NCBI RefSeq assembly: GCF_900116195.1
Contig: NZ_FOZW01000003.1
Coordinates: 124,001 to 188,000, forward strand
Direction of reading: 5' to 3'
From: Alloyangia pacifica
GTDB lineage: Bacteria; Pseudomonadota; Alphaproteobacteria; Rhodobacterales; Rhodobacteraceae
DNA: 64,000 nt
The notes under the pieces are model-generated. The model was not told the DNA's origin. It saw only the letters and a list, made by a program, of their open reading frames with translations, and did no database searches. Shown in pieces: positions 61,850 to 64,000 of this stretch; the first letter of the stretch is position 1, and every line of letters begins with the position of its first letter. The translations under genes were made by a program, and so were the position numbers.

Positions 61850-64000
61850 TCATGCCGCTCCCCGGGCCGCCTGCAGGTCGCGCAGGGCCGCGAGAGTCCC
61901 GCGTGCCGCGGCCGCTGCATCGCCGCGCAGCGGCAGCAGCGCCGCCGGTGCGCCCTGCGCCGCGGCGCGGGCCACCGCCTCGCCCTGGGCGCCGAGATCG
62001 AAGGCCACCACCGGCAGGCCGGTGGCCAGCATCTCGTGGGTGGTGAAGGAGAAGGTCTCGGGCCAGATCGAGGGCATCAGCCAGCCGCAGATCCCGTAGC
62101 GCGCCACCAGTCCCGGCAGGTCGCGCAGCTCGTAGCTGCCGTGCACGAGGCTCGGCGCGGCCAGCGCGTAGGCCGGGTCGAGCTGGCCCAGCACCACCAG
62201 CCGCGCGGCGCCGGAGCGGGCCAGCGCGCGGCTCATCTCCTGCAGCAGCGCCGCGCCCTTCTGCGCGCCGATATTGCCCAGCACACCGATCACCGGCGCC
62301 CCGCCCTCGCCCGTCCCCGGCGCGATGCGCGGCGGCACCGCCGGCAGCGCGTGCGGCACCACCGCGATGCGCGCCGCCACCTGCGGGTAGGCCTCGGCGA
62401 GAATATCGCGGCTGGAGCCGGAGAAGACCTCGATGCGCCGCGCCGCCGCCAGCAGCCGGCCCCAGTTTTCCTGCCATTCGGCCAGCGGCGTCACCCGCCC
62501 GTCCGGCCCCTGGTAGCGGTGCACCCGGTCCTGTGCCCTGTTCTGGGCCCTGTTCTGTGCCCGAACCTCTCCCTGCCCGGCCCGCGGCACGCCGTGATAG
62601 GCGCCGTCGTCGCCGAGCAGCGTGTAGGAGGGGCTGATCGGGAAGAAGTCGTGCAGCAGCACCTCCACCTCGCCGCCCTGCCCCGCCAGCTGCAGCAGCT
62701 GCCCGGGCAGCGCCGCGGCATCGCGCGCGCCGACCCCGCAGGAATAGACGATGCGGCGCTCGGGCAGCAGCGCCACCAGCCGCGCCACCAGCGCAAAATC
62801 ATTGGTCAGCCCGCGGGTCGCGCCGCTGGGCCCGTGCAGTTCCAGCTTCCAGCGGTGCCCCTGCCCGACCCGCAGCACCAGCGCCGACTGCCCGGCCCGG
62901 GTGGCCTGGGCGATGCGCCCCTGCAGGTAGCTCTCGGCGCCGCCGCCGAGCGCATGGGCGAGATAGACCGGCACCGGGCCCGCCTGACTCTGGGCCTGCA
63001 TCTGCGCCTGTCTCTGCGCCGCCAGAACCAACCCCAGCGCCAGCCGCCCGGTGGCCAGCGGGTCGCGGCGGATGAACTCCTGCACCTCGGCGTCATATTC
63101 CGGGTAGCGCGCAGCGATCACCCTCAGGTTGCGCTCGAGCAGGCGCTGCTTGTCGGCATTGCCGAAGGACTGCCCGCCGCGATGCTCGACGAAGAGGTTG
63201 GACGCGCAGAGATGCCGCCCGCCAAGCGCCGCCACCTTGCGGCACCAGTCGTTCTCCTCGCCGTAGCCGCGGCCGAAAGTGGTGTCGAACTCCGGCACCT
63301 GCGCGAGAAAGCGCGGCGCCAGCGCCATGCAGAAGCCGACGCCGGTGGGCGCCTCGGCGAGACCGGCGCGCGGGTCGAACCCCGCCGCCGCCGCGTCGAG
63401 CGCGTCGCCGTCGCCGGGCGCGAGATCATTGCGCTGGCAGATCACCGGCACGGTGAAGATCTCGGCGTCGTTGGACATCGGCGTGACCGAGGCGACATCG
63501 GGCTCGCCGAGCGGCGCCAGCAGCCGCGGCAGCCAGCCTGGCGGCACCATGGCGTCGGAGTTGACCAGCACCACCGGGTCTCCGGGCCAGCGCGCCCGCG
63601 CCTCGGCGAAGCCGCGGTTGACCGTGCCGATGAAGCCGAGGTTGGCAGGGTTCTCCAGCAGCGTGACCTGCGGACGTCCCGCGGCCCAGTCGCGCAGCAG
63701 CGGTCGCACCCTGGGGTCGGGCGAGGCATCGTCGATCAGCAGCAGCCGCCAGGCGTCGCCCGAGTTCCGGGCGATCCGCGCCAGCGTCTCGGGCAGCAGG
63801 TCGGCGGCATTGTAGACCGGCAGGATCAGCGTCGCGGCGCGCTCGGGCGGGGCGGCGGGCGGGGTTTCCGGCAGCAGCGCCGCCTCGATCTCCACCGCCT
63901 CCGAGCGCGGCACCAGTCCGAGCCGCTCCTTGACCGTCTCGCGCGCCCCGAGATCGCCCTGCCACTTCCAGCGGTGGATCAACGGCGCCAGCACCGCGAG
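61850..64000 (-). CDS. Bifunctional glycosyltransferase (GT2 + GT4), partial at window edge
   Basis: The open frame continues past the right edge; the first visible candidate start is a GTG at 63994, giving 714 residues. Residues ~50-290 form a GT2 domain: TLILPVYNAADLLPETLARI, LIDDASPDPRVRPLLRDW, NSDAMVPPGWL. The C-terminal ~330 residues form a GT4-like GT-B domain: VIGVLGNIGAQKGAALLQEM and MPSIWPETFSFTTHEMLATG with the donor-site Glu. Such fusions extend glycan chains with alternating linkages. Only seven bases separate its stop from the sulfotransferase remnant. Confidence 0.82.
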   Translation of the reverse strand, partial: LAVLAPLIHRWKWQGDLGARETVKERLGLVPRSEAVEIEAALLPETPPAAPPERAATLILPVYNAADLLPETLARIARNSGDAWRLLLIDDASPDPRVRPLLRDWAAGRPQVTLLENPANLGFIGTVNRGFAEARARWPGDPVVLVNSDAMVPPGWLPRLLAPLGEPDVASVTPMSNDAEIFTVPVICQRNDLAPGDGDALDAAAAGFDPRAGLAEAPTGVGFCMALAPRFLAQVPEFDTTFGRGYGEENDWCRKVAALGGRHLCASNLFVEHRGGQSFGNADKQRLLERNLRVIAARYPEYDAEVQEFIRRDPLATGRLALGLVLAAQRQAQMQAQSQAGPVPVYLAHALGGGAESYLQGRIAQATRAGQSALVLRVGQGHRWKLELHGPSGATRGLTNDFALVARLVALLPERRIVYSCGVGARDAAALPGQLLQLAGQGGEVEVLLHDFFPISPSYTLLGDDGAYHGVPRAGQGEVRAQNRAQNRAQDRVHRYQGPDGRVTPLAEWQENWGRLLAAARRIEVFSGSSRDILAEAYPQVAARIAVVPHALPAVPPRIAPGTGEGGAPVIGVLGNIGAQKGAALLQEMSRALARSGAARLVVLGQLDPAYALAAPSLVHGSYELRDLPGLVARYGICGWLMPSIWPETFSFTTHEMLATGLPVVAFDLGAQGEAVARAAAQGAPAALLPLRGDAAAAARGTLAALRDLQAARGAA

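Overview
The window is high-GC DNA from an alphaproteobacterium, most likely a marine Rhodobacteraceae/Roseobacteraceae member. This is inferred from gene families and layout: tightly coupled operons with ATGA or GTGA overlaps, a PCuAC/SCO copper pair, rutABCD, a DUF2793 protein, KpsE/KpsT/KpsM export genes, many sulfotransferases, and RTX/DUF4214 secreted proteins. No taxonomic marker gene is present, so the family-level call is an inference.

Region 1 (1-12.5 kb) is ordinary chromosome. It holds a sulfotransferase module (arylsulfotransferase-like beta-propeller, small membrane protein, membrane-anchored sulfotransferase), a lytic transglycosylase, a copper-delivery operon (small exported Cys/His protein, PCuAC, SCO), a DeoR-type regulator convergent with a class II aldolase, and the rutABCD pyrimidine-degradation operon. 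A RutR-like palindrome lies upstream of rutA.

Region 2 (12.5-36.9 kb) is a 24.4-kb integrative mobilizable element inserted in the 3' half of tRNA-Cys. Its ends are a 48-bp imperfect direct repeat: a tRNA-Cys fragment at 12505-12552 and the intact tRNA at 36894-36967. The right half is mobility machinery: MobC-like protein, oriT-like hairpin and nick site, MobA/MobL relaxase, primase-like replication protein, MazF-like protein, excisionase-like protein and tyrosine recombinase. The left half is a nuclease/helicase cargo that looks like a defence island: an HNH protein; a PD-(D/E)XK nuclease coupled to an unknown partner; a 1245-aa SIR2 protein in AT-rich DNA; a methyltransferase paired with a HIT-like/PLD/SF2-helicase protein; and a >1660-aa DnaQ-like/RecQ/UvrD fusion. 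These cargo units are the best candidates for under-described systems.

Region 3 (37-64 kb) is a surface-polysaccharide locus. It has sulfotransferases, GT4 and GT2 glycosyltransferases, nucleotide-sugar genes (rfbCBA, gmd), a pectate-lyase-like protein with three C-terminal repeats, an internally deleted UDP-glucose dehydrogenase, an RTX/DUF4214 protein, a truncated CAP-domain gene, and the KpsT/KpsE/KpsM ABC export set. The genes together imply synthesis, sulfation and ABC-type export of a capsule or exopolysaccharide. Gene remnants and small tandem duplications suggest the locus is evolving quickly.
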